Below are positions 1-11,900 of a stretch of DNA of 64,000 nucleotides, in pieces. Source of the stretch: Anaeramoeba flamelloides (Eukaryota > Metamonada > Anaeramoebidae). The number at the start of each line of letters is the position of its first letter. Within the stretch, counting starts at the first letter, position 1. The DNA is taken from NCBI GenBank assembly GCA_027625915.1, contig JANTQA010000021.1, positions 3,162,001 through 3,226,000 of the forward strand, read 5' to 3'. The position numbers and the translations under genes were made by a program. The notes under the pieces were generated by a model, which had not been told where the DNA came from, did not search any database, and saw nothing but the letters and a program-made list of their open reading frames with translations.

Positions 1-1884
1 TTTGATTTCCCAATTTTCTCAAGCCCAATTTTTCATAAAAAAATAAAAAAGCGCACACTAATTTCAAAAAAATATTTTCGATATTTAAATTTTGAAAGTG
101 TTTTTATTCTAAAAAAAATTATCATGTGGTTAATTGAATTAAGTTATAAGGTTAGATTCCGAAAAATATTAATCAGAAAAAAATCGTGCTTAATTTTATT
201 AAGGAAATATGGTATTGATTTATTAATTTTCAATTATTTAAATAGAATTACTAAAAATAAATAATCAAATTAGAAATTTATCTCAAAAAATTGAGTAAAA
301 TTTTTAATAATCAAAAATATAAAGAATCAAAAAAAAAAAAAAAAAAATTCAAAAAAACGGAGAAAATTAAGAAAAATTTTAAATAGATTGTATTCTTAAA
401 TAAAAATCAACTATAATAATCAAGCAATTTTACTTTTAAATTGATTTGAACTTAAATATACGTTTAAATAATGTTTACTAATGGGTTGTGAACTTGGATT
501 TTCCATAAGAACAAGAAGAAGAAAAAAGCACAGATTATATTTTGAAACACAAATATTACCTGGATATGCATTATTTTGATCACCATACAGGTTTATTTCT
601 CTTTGATTTTGGTTATTTTTGAAATAGGTAATTCTTTTGAATTTTTTTTAAAAATTTGAATTTTTGTCAATGAGAATACTTTAACATTTTTTTTTGATTC
701 TTGAATTTTTTACCAATTTGTTGTTAAATAAAATTCAATTTAAATGTAAAAAATTAAATAATTAACTAATATATTTTTTTGACCAATTATTTCCAAATTC
801 TTGAAATATCTTGATGCTACAAGTATTTTTAGAAAAAGCAAACAAAACGAATCATTCTTTAGGTTTTTATGTTAATAATGAATATTGAGTTAATCTTTGA
901 AAATACAAAAGATAAAAAAAATATAGTTACTTTTAAAAGATCTAAATCTGAATTATTAAATACTGGAATACTATTATTTTGAATTTTTCTTTCGATTTCG
1001 AAAAGGAATTAAAAAAAATGTTTTGAAAATGAAAATTTTTAATTGTGATCTTTAGTTAAAAATCTAATTATTTATTGTTTAATAAGATTTATAATAGATT
1101 TTTTCGAGCTATTTGAGCTGTACATTTTATATAAATTAAATCCGATTACAACATACTTTCATGATCGAGAAATATATGGTGAGGCTAATCCCTCAAGATT
1201 AAAAACTTTCCTCGAGAAGGTGACAAATAACTGATAATTAATTTGAGGAAAACTTTCTTTTCAATACGTTAAAATATAAGTGATTGGTTTATGCCTATTT
1301 TCGGTTCAAAAGTATTGTCAAATTTTGTTCCACTTTTGTGAGAATTTCGACTGATAAAAGAGCTAGTTTTTTTCCTTTCGTTTATTTTTCAAAAGAAAGT
1401 CTGTGAAAAAAAGATCTTCAAATTATTTGGAGAAAACGACATAAACTATCACGGGAAGGTGTTTTGTTTTGAAAGTTAAGATCTCGTTACACTTTAAAAA
1501 ATTCAATCCTCCAAAAACACCACTAAATCAAAACTTTTTTAAAAAAAATGTTTATTTTTAATTTTTTATTTTATAGTGTAAATTATTGTCAGAATGAAAA
1601 TGTTAGAAAAGACTTGAAAACGTAATCCTGTATTATTATTTAACTGACTTCAAACAAAGAACTTCTTGTTGAAAAAATTTAATTTTCTTTCCAACCCCAA
1701 AAACTTTTTACAATTTTATTCCTTTGAATAATTGATTTTAACTGTTTAATAATTCAATGTCCAAATCAAAAAATTGTATTTGAACAAATCTATGAACTAA
1801 TAACTTCATTTTTTATTCTTTTTTAAAATTCTTAAAACTCTTTATTTTTTCTTGTAAAACTTTTATCAACAAAAATCTTCTTCA
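1..1884. other. Gene-free flank upstream of RAD51
   Basis: No open frame or RNA gene could be supported here. The stretch is strongly AT-rich with short A and T runs. It holds one copy of the dispersed repeat R4 (about 770-1090). The last 80 bases before the RAD51 start are A/T-rich with no clear promoter motif. Confidence 0.5.
770..1090 (+). repeat. Dispersed repeat R4, copy 1
   Basis: About 300 bases recur, diverged, at 48890-49195 and in part at 19905-20110. Shared landmarks are 'TTGATGCTACAA', 'GAGTTAATCTTTGAAA', 'AGTTACTTTTAAAAG' and 'ACTATTATTTTGA', in the same order and orientation. No coding capacity or terminal inverted repeat was found. The family is unidentified; the copies look old. 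Confidence 0.6.
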
Positions 1885-3229
1885 ATGAGCAAATCCAAAT
1901 CAAAATCAAAAAAAACTTCAAAAAAGAAAGAAAAGGAATCAACAAAACTTGTTGAAAAAGTAAAAAGCGGACCAGTTGCTGTCACTGAATTAACAACAAA
2001 AGGGATCTCGATGACTGATATTAAAAAACTACAAACTGCCGGTTACCATTCAGTTGAAGGTGTTGCGTTTGCTTCAAAGAAACAGCTTGTTTCCGTAAGA
2101 GGAATTTCTGAAGGGAAAGCTGAAAAAATTCTTCAAGCAGCAAGAACAATTATACCAATGGGTTTGAAACTTTTTTTTATTTTCTTTTTTTTTCGAAAAA
2201 ACAAAAGAAAAATCATCTAAAAGAAATTTATTCATTCTTTCCAACAAACAAATAATAACGGAATAATTTCGATCTATTTTATCATTTAATTACTCTAATT
2301 AGGATTTACAACGGCAACTGAAATTAAAAAACAAAGACAAGACATTTTAAGGCTTACAACAGGATCGAAGGAATTAGATAAATTGTTAGGCGGAGGAATC
2401 GAGACAGGATCAACAACGGAAATCTTTGGGGAATTTAGGACCGGAAAAACACAACTTTGTCACACTTTGTGTGTAACTTGTCAATTACCAATTGAACAAG
2501 GAGGCGGAGCAGGCAAAGTGTTGTATATTGACACGGAGGGGACATTTAGACCAGAAAGATTGATCCCAATAGCAGAGCGATATGGATTAGATCCCAATGA
2601 CGTTCTTGAAAATGTCTCAACTGCTCGTGCTTATAACACAGAACACCAAAGTGAATTATTAATCCACTCTTCTGCTTTAATGTCAGAATCCAGATATGCC
2701 CTTTTAATCATTGATTCCTGCACAGCACTTTACAGAACAGATTATTCTGGAAGAGGTGAGCTTAGTGTTCGACAAATTGCCCTCGGCCAGTTCCTAAAAA
2801 ACGTCCAAAGACTTGCTGATGAATATGGTGTTGCTGTAGTTTACACCAATCAAGTCGTAGCACAAGTAGACGGTGCTTGTCTTTTTGTTTCAGATCCTAA
2901 AAAGCCAATTGGTGGGAATATTGTAAGTTTTTTCAATATTGTTTTTTACACTTTTCTCTCGCTTTGTTTTTAAATTTTTGATCAATAACAAAAAACATCA
3001 CCCAAAAAAATAATTTTTCTGTTGACTTTACTCATATTTTTCTTTTTTTTTATATATGAATTCTTTCAATTTTAAATTCTAGATGGCACACGCTTCAACT
3101 ACTCGATTATTTTTAAGAAAAGGAAGAGGAGAGACTCGAATTTGTAAAATATATGATTCTCCCTGCTTACCAGAATCAGAAGCAATGTTTGCAATTTCAA
3201 ACGAAGGAATCTGTGATCCTAAGGATTAA
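1885..3229 (+). CDS. RAD51: RAD51 recombinase (three exons)
   Basis: Eukaryotic RecA-family recombinase that coats single-stranded DNA and drives strand exchange in homologous recombination. Exons 1885-2161, 2303-2922 and 3083-3229 join in phase (introns 141 and 160 bp, donors GTTTGA and GTAAGT, both AG acceptors) to give 347 residues, against 339 in human. A Lys/Ser-rich N-terminal leader (about residues 1-20) precedes the helix-hairpin-helix domain (about 30-90). Walker A is GEFRTGKT at residues 135-142; Walker B is LLIID at about 226-230. The C-terminal core includes DPKKPIGG and [15 protein letters not shown], which match RAD51 rather than DMC1. All key ATPase residues are present, so this looks functional. 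Stop is TAA. The start is the only ATG that keeps the HhH domain whole. Confidence 0.96.
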
Positions 3230-3763
3230 TCCCTTATTTTCATCTCTTTTTTACAATTTTATTTTTTTAATTTTCTTATCTGATATTTTTTGTGTAAAAA
3301 AAATGCAAAATATTTTGATTTTTCAAGTCAAAATATATTTTCTCGAAAATATTAAATGACTTTTTTTATCTTTGAAATAAATCACTTCTTTTAATATTAG
3401 TTTTCGAATTTTTACCTAATTTTTTATTTTTACTAAAACACATTTATCGTTTAAAATTATTTTTTCATTACGAATCTATGAATACAACAGTTGTATGTAT
3501 TTTAATTTTGAAAATTGTTAATTTTTAAATATAAGGCTGTTTGAAAACTAATAAAGGATCATTGGTGTCTTTTCAAAATGTGACAAAAAATTTTGAAAAA
3601 AAAGTCCGATAATAGAATCTTTAAATCACAATAGAGCCATTTTCGAGACATTCTTAATTTTATTATTTTTACGAATTTTTTTAAAATGACTTTAATAGTC
3701 ATATTTTTCTGTATCTTTATTTGATTATTTGTTATTTTTTTTTTTTTTTCATTTGCAGCTCTA

Positions 3764-4216
3764 CCTTTCCAATATATATCTTGAGGGATAGGAAACTATA
3801 TAATATATTTGATGTATTAGTGACATTTTATTGTATTACAAAAACCATTTGAAATATATAACGGTATTTTTATTGTATAGATTTTTGAAAAATATAAAGT
3901 CAGTTCCACTTTTAAGATACAAACTTTAAACAAAATTTAAGGCACTAAAAAATTTCCAAAGGCATAAAATTCAAATCCTAGTAATATAATTTGTGTAAAA
4001 AAAAATTCCAAAAAATGTGCTTTTATTTGACTCTTTTCCGTACTTTAAATTTCGTTGAAAATTCGTGTCTTAAAAACCTGAACTGATTGTATTTAGAATT
4101 TACTAATTTTTGTTTCTTTAACATATCATTCCCCCCTTTTAAATGATATTTATTGTGAGTAAATACATTAAATATATTGTCAAGTTTCCTATCCCTTGAG
4201 ATATATATTGAAAAGG
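3764..4216. mobile_element. Hairpin element M2, copy 1, split by an M1 insertion
   Basis: Imperfect inverted repeats of about 55 bp bound the element: the left arm carries CCTTTCCAATATATATC and AGGGATAGGAAACT, the right arm their reverse complement (4160-4216). A second copy with the same arm core (AGGAAACTTGATA) lies at 28671-28977. Without the insertion at 3897-4092 this copy would be about 257 bp. No coding capacity. A non-autonomous DNA transposon (MITE) is the likely nature; the superfamily is unknown. Confidence 0.75.
3897..4092. mobile_element. MITE M1, copy 1, nested inside M2
   Basis: Diverged copy of the roughly 197 bp palindromic element best seen at 34949-35145. Left arm: AGTCAGTTCCACTTTTAAG, followed by AAATTTAAGGCAC. 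The right arm ends AACTGATTG followed by TA. It sits in the middle of M2, so it inserted after M2 did. Confidence 0.75.
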
Positions 4217-4649
4217 TTGATCAGTTAATAATTAAAAATAAAATAAAAAAAAAAACTAGCTAATAAATACTTCGTTTTTTACATTTGTGCTAAACCCCTA
4301 TTAAAAAGAATTTGAGAAATTATTCCAGCTATTTTGTTAATGACTTAGTTTTACCATTCATTCACTGTAAATTAATTTATATTATAATTAATAGTAAATT
4401 ATTTTAGTGATATATGGTTTAATCCACTCATAAAAAAATTGAGATTAACATAATTTAATCATAAATATTGTGTTTTTACTTTACATGTAAAATTAAGAAA
4501 TGATTCATATAGATCTGTCTTCATCTTTATATATTTAAACTAAAAAAACTGATTTTTTTATTGATTTTTTTTATTGAAGAGAGCGAATTCAACACCATTA
4601 GTCCCTATTCACCGTTATGCTATTTTTAATTTCAGAAATAAATATAATT

Positions 4650-4700
4650 TTTCTTGTTTTTTCTGTTTATTTCTTAAATTAAAAAAAAAAAAAACCAAAG
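4650..4700. repeat. Half of foldback unit B
   Basis: TTTTCTGTTTATTTCTTAA followed by an A run and ACC is the same half-hairpin seen at 32800-32832 and related to 29360-29510 and 62803-62873. Only one arm is recognisable here. Confidence 0.45.
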
Positions 4701-5814
4701 CTTGGGAATTCACAGTCATTGACCACACTTTTCGAAACCTTGAATTTATATTTCTAATTTTGGATAATAATAATAATGTATACAAGATTATAATTAATAT
4801 AACAACTTTTTAAAAAAAAATAGTACTCTAAAATAGAAAAAAAAAAATTCATACTTTTTTAAAAATAGACTCCATTTAAAAAGTTTTAACAAAATAAAAT
4901 TCAATTTTTGAAATAAAAAACTTATTTAATCAATTCAAGAAAAAATACCAAATTAGAACTATTTACCAATTGATTTTTTAACAATTTTTTATAAATTACA
5001 ATATTCAAAAAACAAAAAATAAATAATTATCAATACTAATAAACTATCGGTATTTTAATAATTTTGGAGAAGGCAAAACAAAAAAAAAAAAAATTGTTAG
5101 ATTTTTTTAAATTCTAAACTATTTTTCAGTTAAAGGGGCCCAGTTTTAATTGTTAAATACATACTTTTAAAGGATTTGTATAGATATTCGAAGAAAAATT
5201 TTATTTTGGAAATTTTTAAAATTGAAATCATTTTTTCACATTTTTACACATTTTTATTTTTCGATTTTTTTTTAAAATGTCATTCAGTTGAAAAAAATTT
5301 TTTTTACAAGATCAATAGTCGCTTAGTAAAAATGTGTTATTATAAGGATATTGAAATCATGGAAATGATTGTTGAGAAATTATATTGATTTCTATTGCAA
5401 TTCTATTCGATCTTTGATCCTACTGATATTTGATTAATAAATGTGAAGAATTTTCACTTCATTATAATCTCCTTTTTCAAACAGAGACTAAAAATACCAA
5501 CACTCTTCGTTTGAAGGCTTGATTTCTAAAAGAAAAGTATATAAAATGAAGTGAAAAATGTTTCCTATTTATTATTCAAATACCAGTAGAAGTTCAAAAC
5601 GAACATTCTTGTTTTTCTCAATACCCATTTAGGATTTAAGTTTTTCAATTTTTTTGAAAATTTATTGATTAATTAGTTTTATTTCAGACATATATCAACA
5701 ATTCTTTGAGGTTTATTATTCTGTTTATTTCTTATTTGTTCTTCAAAGGTCAATTATATAAAATAATAGATATTTGAAAAAAAAATTGGGACTATTTGAC
5801 TGAAACACCGTTTG

Positions 5815-6150
5815 TTAAGAATATTGATCGATCAAATTGTTAGATACCATTGACTAATTTTATTTGAGTTTTTTTATTTTGAAGAACTCAACTTTAACTT
5901 AATACCAATTGTAAAATATAAAATTGATCGAACAAAACAAGTGATGTAATTTTAAAAATAAAAGGAAAACAAAAAAAAATAGATGAAAAAATGATTTTCA
6001 TATTTTTCAAAAATGAAAATTATTTCCAATTTGAATGAAAATATATTATTATGATTGTTTGGACATTTTCTACTCTGTATAAAATTTTGAATTTTAGTCC
6101 AGTATACATTTCTATCTAAGTTCTTTTTCAAAGAAAAGGGTAAAAAATAA
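5815..6150 (-). repeat. Dispersed repeat R1, copy in minus orientation
   Basis: Carries the R1 landmarks TTGATCGATCAAAT, TTAGATACCATTGAC, TTTGAG and AACTCAACTT, in the same order as at 59340-59640 and in reverse complement at 49740-50010 and 60400-60660. Flanked directly by R2 on the right. No coding capacity seen. Confidence 0.6.
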
Positions 6151-6164
6151 TTCAAGAATTATTT

Positions 6165-6840
6165 ATAATTGAATAAAAATAATTGTAATATCATTCTAAA
6201 ATCTAAGAAATGCTTTAAAACATAAAAAAACTTAACTGAATATTTAAAATAGATTAAAAAAACAATAAAAAATAAAATATAATATTTTAAAAATTGAGGT
6301 GCCCTTTTATTCAAAATGAGAAATCTCATTTTGTAAATTGTAAAGAAAAAAAAATTATAAAAACAATAAAAATCATTGAACAAGGCGAATTGGGGAAAAG
6401 TTCTCAACATTTTATTGATAATTCTCTATAAAATGTTAAACCTTTGTTCTTTAAAGTATCATTTTCAAGATAAAGCCACGATTCATCTGGTTCTTTTATT
6501 AGGATGTTTTTTCTTTGTTTCTCTTTTCTTTGTTCCATGCATCAATACAATAATGGTCTTTCTTAATTCCTATATCTAGCTCGTTCGAAATCAAACTTAA
6601 ACTGTTTCGATTAATACACGGGTAGAATATTTCCAAATTGGTTTCTTCTTATCTTACTTTTTCATTTTACAACTGTTCAATATCCATAAATAAAAAAAAA
6701 AATGAAAAAATGAAAAAAATGAATAATTAAAATGAAAATCGCCAATAAGTAATTCTCTCATTAACAATCTAATTCCTTAGTATTGTTGATTTGAGAGGTT
6801 TACCCTTTTGTTTGAAAAAGAGTTGATATAAAGCGTTTCC
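6165..6840 (-). repeat. Dispersed repeat R2, copy 1 (decayed coding relic)
   Basis: About 650 bp recur in direct orientation at 39395-40040. On the - strand both copies read a similar peptide (shared motifs NSLSLI, GIKKDH, CIDAWNKEKRNKEK, GFILKM). This copy carries in-frame stops that the other lacks. Landmarks at nucleotide level include TTTGTTCCATGCATCAATAC. It is probably a fragment of a repeated protein-coding gene or DNA transposon; the family is not recognised. Confidence 0.6.
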
Positions 6841-7344
6841 AAAGCGTTTTAAAAAGCGACCAAATAATTCGAAATAACCAGAAATTGAATTTTTTATTAA
6901 TATTAAATACAAAAAAAAAAAATTCTATTATACACTATTCCATAATTTTATTGTTTGTCAAAGTGAATTCTAACAAATTTTGGGATAAGATAACATTTCA
7001 AAAAAAAAAAGACTTTTTCCACTAAAAAAATTCAAAAAAAAAGAGTATAATAAATTAAGAATAAATTTAATAATTACTTTGAATTGGTTTATCTTTTCAT
7101 TTTTAAGGTGATTGCAAATTAAAGATAAGAAAATCAAAAACTTTTTTGAAATTGTTGATCTTTGAAAAGTTTTTAGAATAAAAAAACCAAATTTTGTTTT
7201 TTAAATTTGAATATTTAGTCTATTATAAAAGTTCATGGTTTAAATAGTATATTATATAGCCATGAAACTATGGTAATAGAAAGGAAACTATGGTACAAAA
7301 AATGAAATGTTTTTTTACTACAAATTCCCGGGTCGGTTTGTAAA

Positions 7345-7349
<5 letters not shown>

Positions 7350-7378
<29 letters not shown>

Positions 7379-7400
7379 TTTGATGTGTGTATGTGTGTGT
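7350..7400. repeat. TA and TG microsatellite
   Basis: An uninterrupted (TA)n tract at about 7350-7376 is followed shortly by GTGTGTATGTGTGTGT. Simple sequence, no further role visible. Confidence 0.9.
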
Positions 7401-8021
7401 TATTAATCAAATCATCTGAATAATCCCATTTAGTTCTTTAATTTATTAATATTTGACAAAATTATAAATAATCTTTCAAATTAAATAAAATTGAATAAAC
7501 CATCGAAAATACTGATAAATTCAAATTTATTTAATGAAATTTTTCGTTCGATTACCATTTTTATAATCTAGGTCCTCAAATTTTAAAACAATTTGAGAGT
7601 AAGTATATTCTGAAGGACCAACTAATTTTACAAAGTTTTCTTAACATTTAAGCCAATAGAATGGTATATTCAAAATGATTAAAAAAAGATTTAAAATTGA
7701 AAACGAAACAAAAAATATTCAGATATTTATTTGAATTTATCAGTACTATAAATGATAATTTCTTTATTATGTAACAATTAAATATTTGATTTAGTTCATC
7801 TTGTATTTTTTATAGAGGATTAAATTTTGAAATGTTATTTTTTTTATACAAACACTCAGAAATTACTAAAAGTGATATTTCTTAAAAATATTAAAATTTC
7901 AAGGATTATATGATTTTTATTCCCAGTGGCTATTACTTTTATACCCACAACACAAATTATGAACTCAAAAGAGTGTTGATTTAATAGATCTTGTTAAAAT
8001 GTAAAATTTAGGTGTTTTTGA

Positions 8022-8225
8022 GGAAGGCAAAAAAAATGTACTTTCCAAATCCAAAATTTTTCACACAAAATTTTCTACTTCCAAAATGATATTGGGAAAA
8101 TGTACTCCACTTTATATTGAAGTATATTAGAGTTGGTGGTGAATGTAGCCACCCATTTGAAAAGAAAGTGGAGTAACATTTTCCCAATATCAAAAAAAAT
8201 AGCTTTTTATTTTTGCCTTGCTTTG
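8022..8225. repeat. Foldback element M5
   Basis: The arms GATATTGGGAAAATGTACTC (8088 on) and its near-perfect reverse complement (8166-8191) flank a loop of about 50 bases. The match continues more weakly outward (AAGGCAAAAA on the left, TTTTTGCCTT on the right). A hairpin of about 200 bp in a gene-free region, probably a MITE. I did not find a second copy in the window. Confidence 0.6.
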
Positions 8226-8952
8226 TCGTGAAATTTTTGAAAAGTTTTTGGATCAATAAATGATTTTAGTCAAAATCTTAAATTTCTAAAAATTGGAAAT
8301 ATTTTGACTTTCCCTCAATTCACTATATTTTAAAGGTCTTAATCTATTTACTGCTTTGTATTTCAATGCTCACAGAGCATAAAATTCAGATAGCCCTTCA
8401 TCATTCTTCCTTTTCTGTTTTTGGATCCAAAATTCCAAAATGAAAAAAAAAAGCTTATAACGAAAAATTAAATTGTGTAAAAAAAGAATTCTTTTAAAAA
8501 TGATAATATAGACCTCGAAAATTGGAAAAAATGTTTTTTTCTAAAGAATTGATATGATATAGTTGTGAAAATAAGTGCTCTCTTGACCTACTTAAAAATA
8601 AAAGAGTTTTGAGAGCTGAATTTTAAAAGAACTATCCATATTTTGAGATGATCAAAAGTGATTAAAAACGATTAAAAAAATTAAAATAATCTATTTAATG
8701 TGTTCGTTCTGCTTTACTATATTTAATTAATAATAATAATCAGAAATAAGATTAGACGAAAAAACCTTATGAATAATTAATTTTCAAAAAACGGTAGTTT
8801 TCAAATAAACTTCGCCTGTAACTGTTACACAAATGTTTTATCTCTCAAATTCCAAACAATTTACTTTTTAAATTACATTTTTTACCATTTTTTTTTTTGA
8901 AAATAGATTTATTCGTGATAAGAATCAAAAGAACAACAACAAAAGTTTAATT

Positions 8953-11900
8953 ATGAGTTCTACAACTACCCAAGAAGAAAAGAAACAAGATGGAAAATTT
9001 GAGGTTATGAATAATACGAAAACAGATCTTGACCAAAACAAGAATTTAATAACGATCAAAAATGGAATTGAAACACAAACAATTGAGGAAGCGACACAAA
9101 AAGAATTTGATGAAACAAGCAATACAATTGAAAAATCTGTGGAAAACAATCCTAACGAAAATAATAAAGAGCTTAACAAACAACAACAAGGATCTCAAAA
9201 ACTTAAAATTGAAGAAGAGAGTTTGGGTCTTGATTCAAAAACCACAAAAGAAAAACCACAAATAGAAGAAGATCCAAAATTAAAAAATATTGAAAAGCAA
9301 GAGAAAGCAATTGGCACCACAAATAACAAAAAACAAAAAGAAAATGATAACGAAAAGGAGAAACAAAACGAAAAGGAAAACGGTCTTATAATTGGCAAGA
9401 ACAATCAAAACAAAAATGAAAATTTTCAATCCAAAAATAAAAATAACAAATTCGAAGAAAAAGAACGAGGAATAAACGAAAATAACAAAAAAGAAAAACC
9501 ACAAACAGGAGAGGATCCAAAATTAAAAAATATTGAAAAGCAAGAGAAAGAAATTGACAATACAAACAACAAAAAACAAAAACAAAAAGATAACAAAAAG
9601 GAAAAACAAAAGGAAAAGAAGAAGATAAAGAAAAAAAAGAAGACAAAGAGAAAAAAGAAACGAAAGAAAAAACAAAAACAAAGAAAAAAAAAAGAAGACA
9701 AAGAGAAAAAAGAAGACAAAGAGAAAAAAGAAGACAAAGAGAAAAAAGAAGACAAAGAGAAAAAAGAATACAAAGAGAAAAAAGAAGAAAAAAAAAAAAA
9801 AACAAAAAGAGAAAAAAGAAGAAAAAGAAAAAGAAAAAGAAAAAGAAAAAGAAAAAGACAAAAAGAAAAAAGAAAAAAAAGAAGAAAAAGAAAAAAATAA
9901 AAACGAAACAGAAATTCAAAAAAAGAAAGAGAACAATCAAGAAAAACACTCTTTTTATCCAACTCAATCGCGAAATGAGTCTGTAAAAAAAATAATAAAA
10001 AAAAAAGAAGAGGAAAAAAGGCAGATGTTACAAATTAGAACAAAGGAAGAAATGAAAAAGGAACTTAATCCAGATATTGTAAAGTTAAAAACACAAATCA
10101 AGAAAAATACAATCAAGAAAGAAAAATTAATAAAAGAAAAGATACAATTAGATGCTGATATACGATTTATCAAAAAGGTATTAAAGAAAACAGACGACAA
10201 AAATACGAAGTTTCTGAAAGATCTTGAAACAAGTAAATCCGTCTCAAAACATAAAAGAACAAAATTTGAAAAACATGAAAAGAATTTATTTCGAATGAGA
10301 GAATTATCGACCAACCTAAAAAATCATAAAAAACTGAAAAAATATTCACAAAATATGATCAAAGAAATCGAATGGTTCAATAATATCTTTGTGGCAGCAA
10401 TTCAAAAAAAGAAAGATCTTTATGAAAAGTTCAAGAATTCCACGCGATCGAACTTAGAAAATATGGAAAATATAAAAGACGAATTAAATAAAAGACTAAG
10501 CAATTTAAAAAAAGAAAAAAGTTATTATATAACAGAAATTGGAACATTAAAGAAGGTTGTTGAAAATTTGAAAACAGTTATCCAAGATCAAAATGAAAAA
10601 GAAGTTGAAAAGCAAAATAAAAGCAGAAAGGAAGAAAACCTGAAGAATATATTATACAATAATCTAATTGAAAATACAAATAAGGAAATAAAAGAGTTTC
10701 AGGAGAAATTAAAAATAACTTTACATAAAATTACAGTATTTGAAAAGAAAAATGAGATGGCGATCAAAGAAATTGAAAAGCAAAAAACAAAAATTGAAAA
10801 AATTAACGGTTTAAAAATTCTAACGGAGGATTTGAAAGAATATAAAACAGATATATATAATAAAATAAAAAGTGAAGATGACAATAAAATTAATAGCGAA
10901 ATAAAAAAATTAAAAAACACCATTGAAATAATTCAAAGGGAAATGGATTTCATTTCTAAAAAGGATAAAAACCTTGAGTGGCCAAATAAAAAATATGAAG
11001 AAAAAAAAAATCAATTTCAATATTTCCAAGACATTTATGAAGATACACTTAAAAAAAAAACAAAAAACTGCCAAACTGTAATAACAGATACTGAAAAGGG
11101 AATTAAGGAAATTTGGGATCATTTAAAACCTTATAATAAAGAACATACTCACGAAGATAAGAAAAAGAAAAAAATGGAGAAAAAGAAAAAAAAAAAAAAA
11201 AAAAAAAAAGCAGGAAAAAAAAACAATCAAAAAAAAAAGATGTAAAAGAGAAGGATCATCCTAATAGTGTTGAAAATAACAAGAATGATAAAACAATAGT
11301 TGGAAAAGTAAAGGGAGTAAATAAAGAGGCGAAAGAAAAAAAAGAAAAGAAAAAGAACAAAAAGAAGAAAAAGAATGAAAATAAAACGTCGCAGAAAGGC
11401 AAAAAAAGAAGAATCACAAACCCTCCAAAATTAAATTTAGCAATTTTAATTTCAAAAATAATTTCAAAGAAAACACATATACAAATTAAAGATTTTCTCA
11501 AAAAATGGAAAGAATATCAAAATATTATTCAATTAAAAATAAAAATGATAATTTATGATACTGAAAAGCAAGATGAAAAGATACCAAACAATGAAATTAA
11601 TAAAATAGAACATGTACAGCCACTGCATAATTACAAAGCATGCCGAACGCCAGATGAATTAGAAAATGAAATAAAACTGTTTGAAAAAAACAAACAGAAC
11701 AAAAAAAACACAAAATTCTTTTCGGCTGTATATGACGTGATAAAAGATTTCAAAAAGAAAGAAAATAACTTAATAATCCATTTTACCAATCATACTATTT
11801 TTAATAAAGATTCGACCACAAAAAAGATGGTAAGTGCAATAAAAAAAATGGATAAAACATTCAATTATTCCATATTGTTTCCCCATCCGTCAAAAAAAAA

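Larger units (their letters stand above)
3230..8952. other. Gene-free region rich in hairpin and dispersed repeats
   Basis: 5.7 kb between RAD51 and the next gene. It holds the nested M1/M2 inverted-repeat elements (3764-4216), a unit B relic (4650-4700), a copy of R1 (5815-6150), a copy of R2 (6165-6840), a TA/TG microsatellite (7350-7400) and the foldback M5 (8022-8225). Short open frames here (for example 4574-4813, 5176-5388, 6376-6579) have AT-driven composition and no recognisable domain, so they are not called as genes. Confidence 0.55.

Noticed and set aside
4574-4813. 79-codon frame
   Set aside because: Spans the unit B repeat relic and has no recognisable domain.
8953-9900. Arg/Lys-rich C-terminus of the first frame as a genuine protein end
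   Set aside because: The alternative frame gives K/E composition like the rest of the protein and continues into the coiled coil, so the Arg-rich end is out of frame.
9386-9967. Long antisense frames of Phe/Leu/Ser opposite the K/E-rich gene
   Set aside because: They mirror the A-rich coding strand and consist of Phe and Leu runs; shadows.
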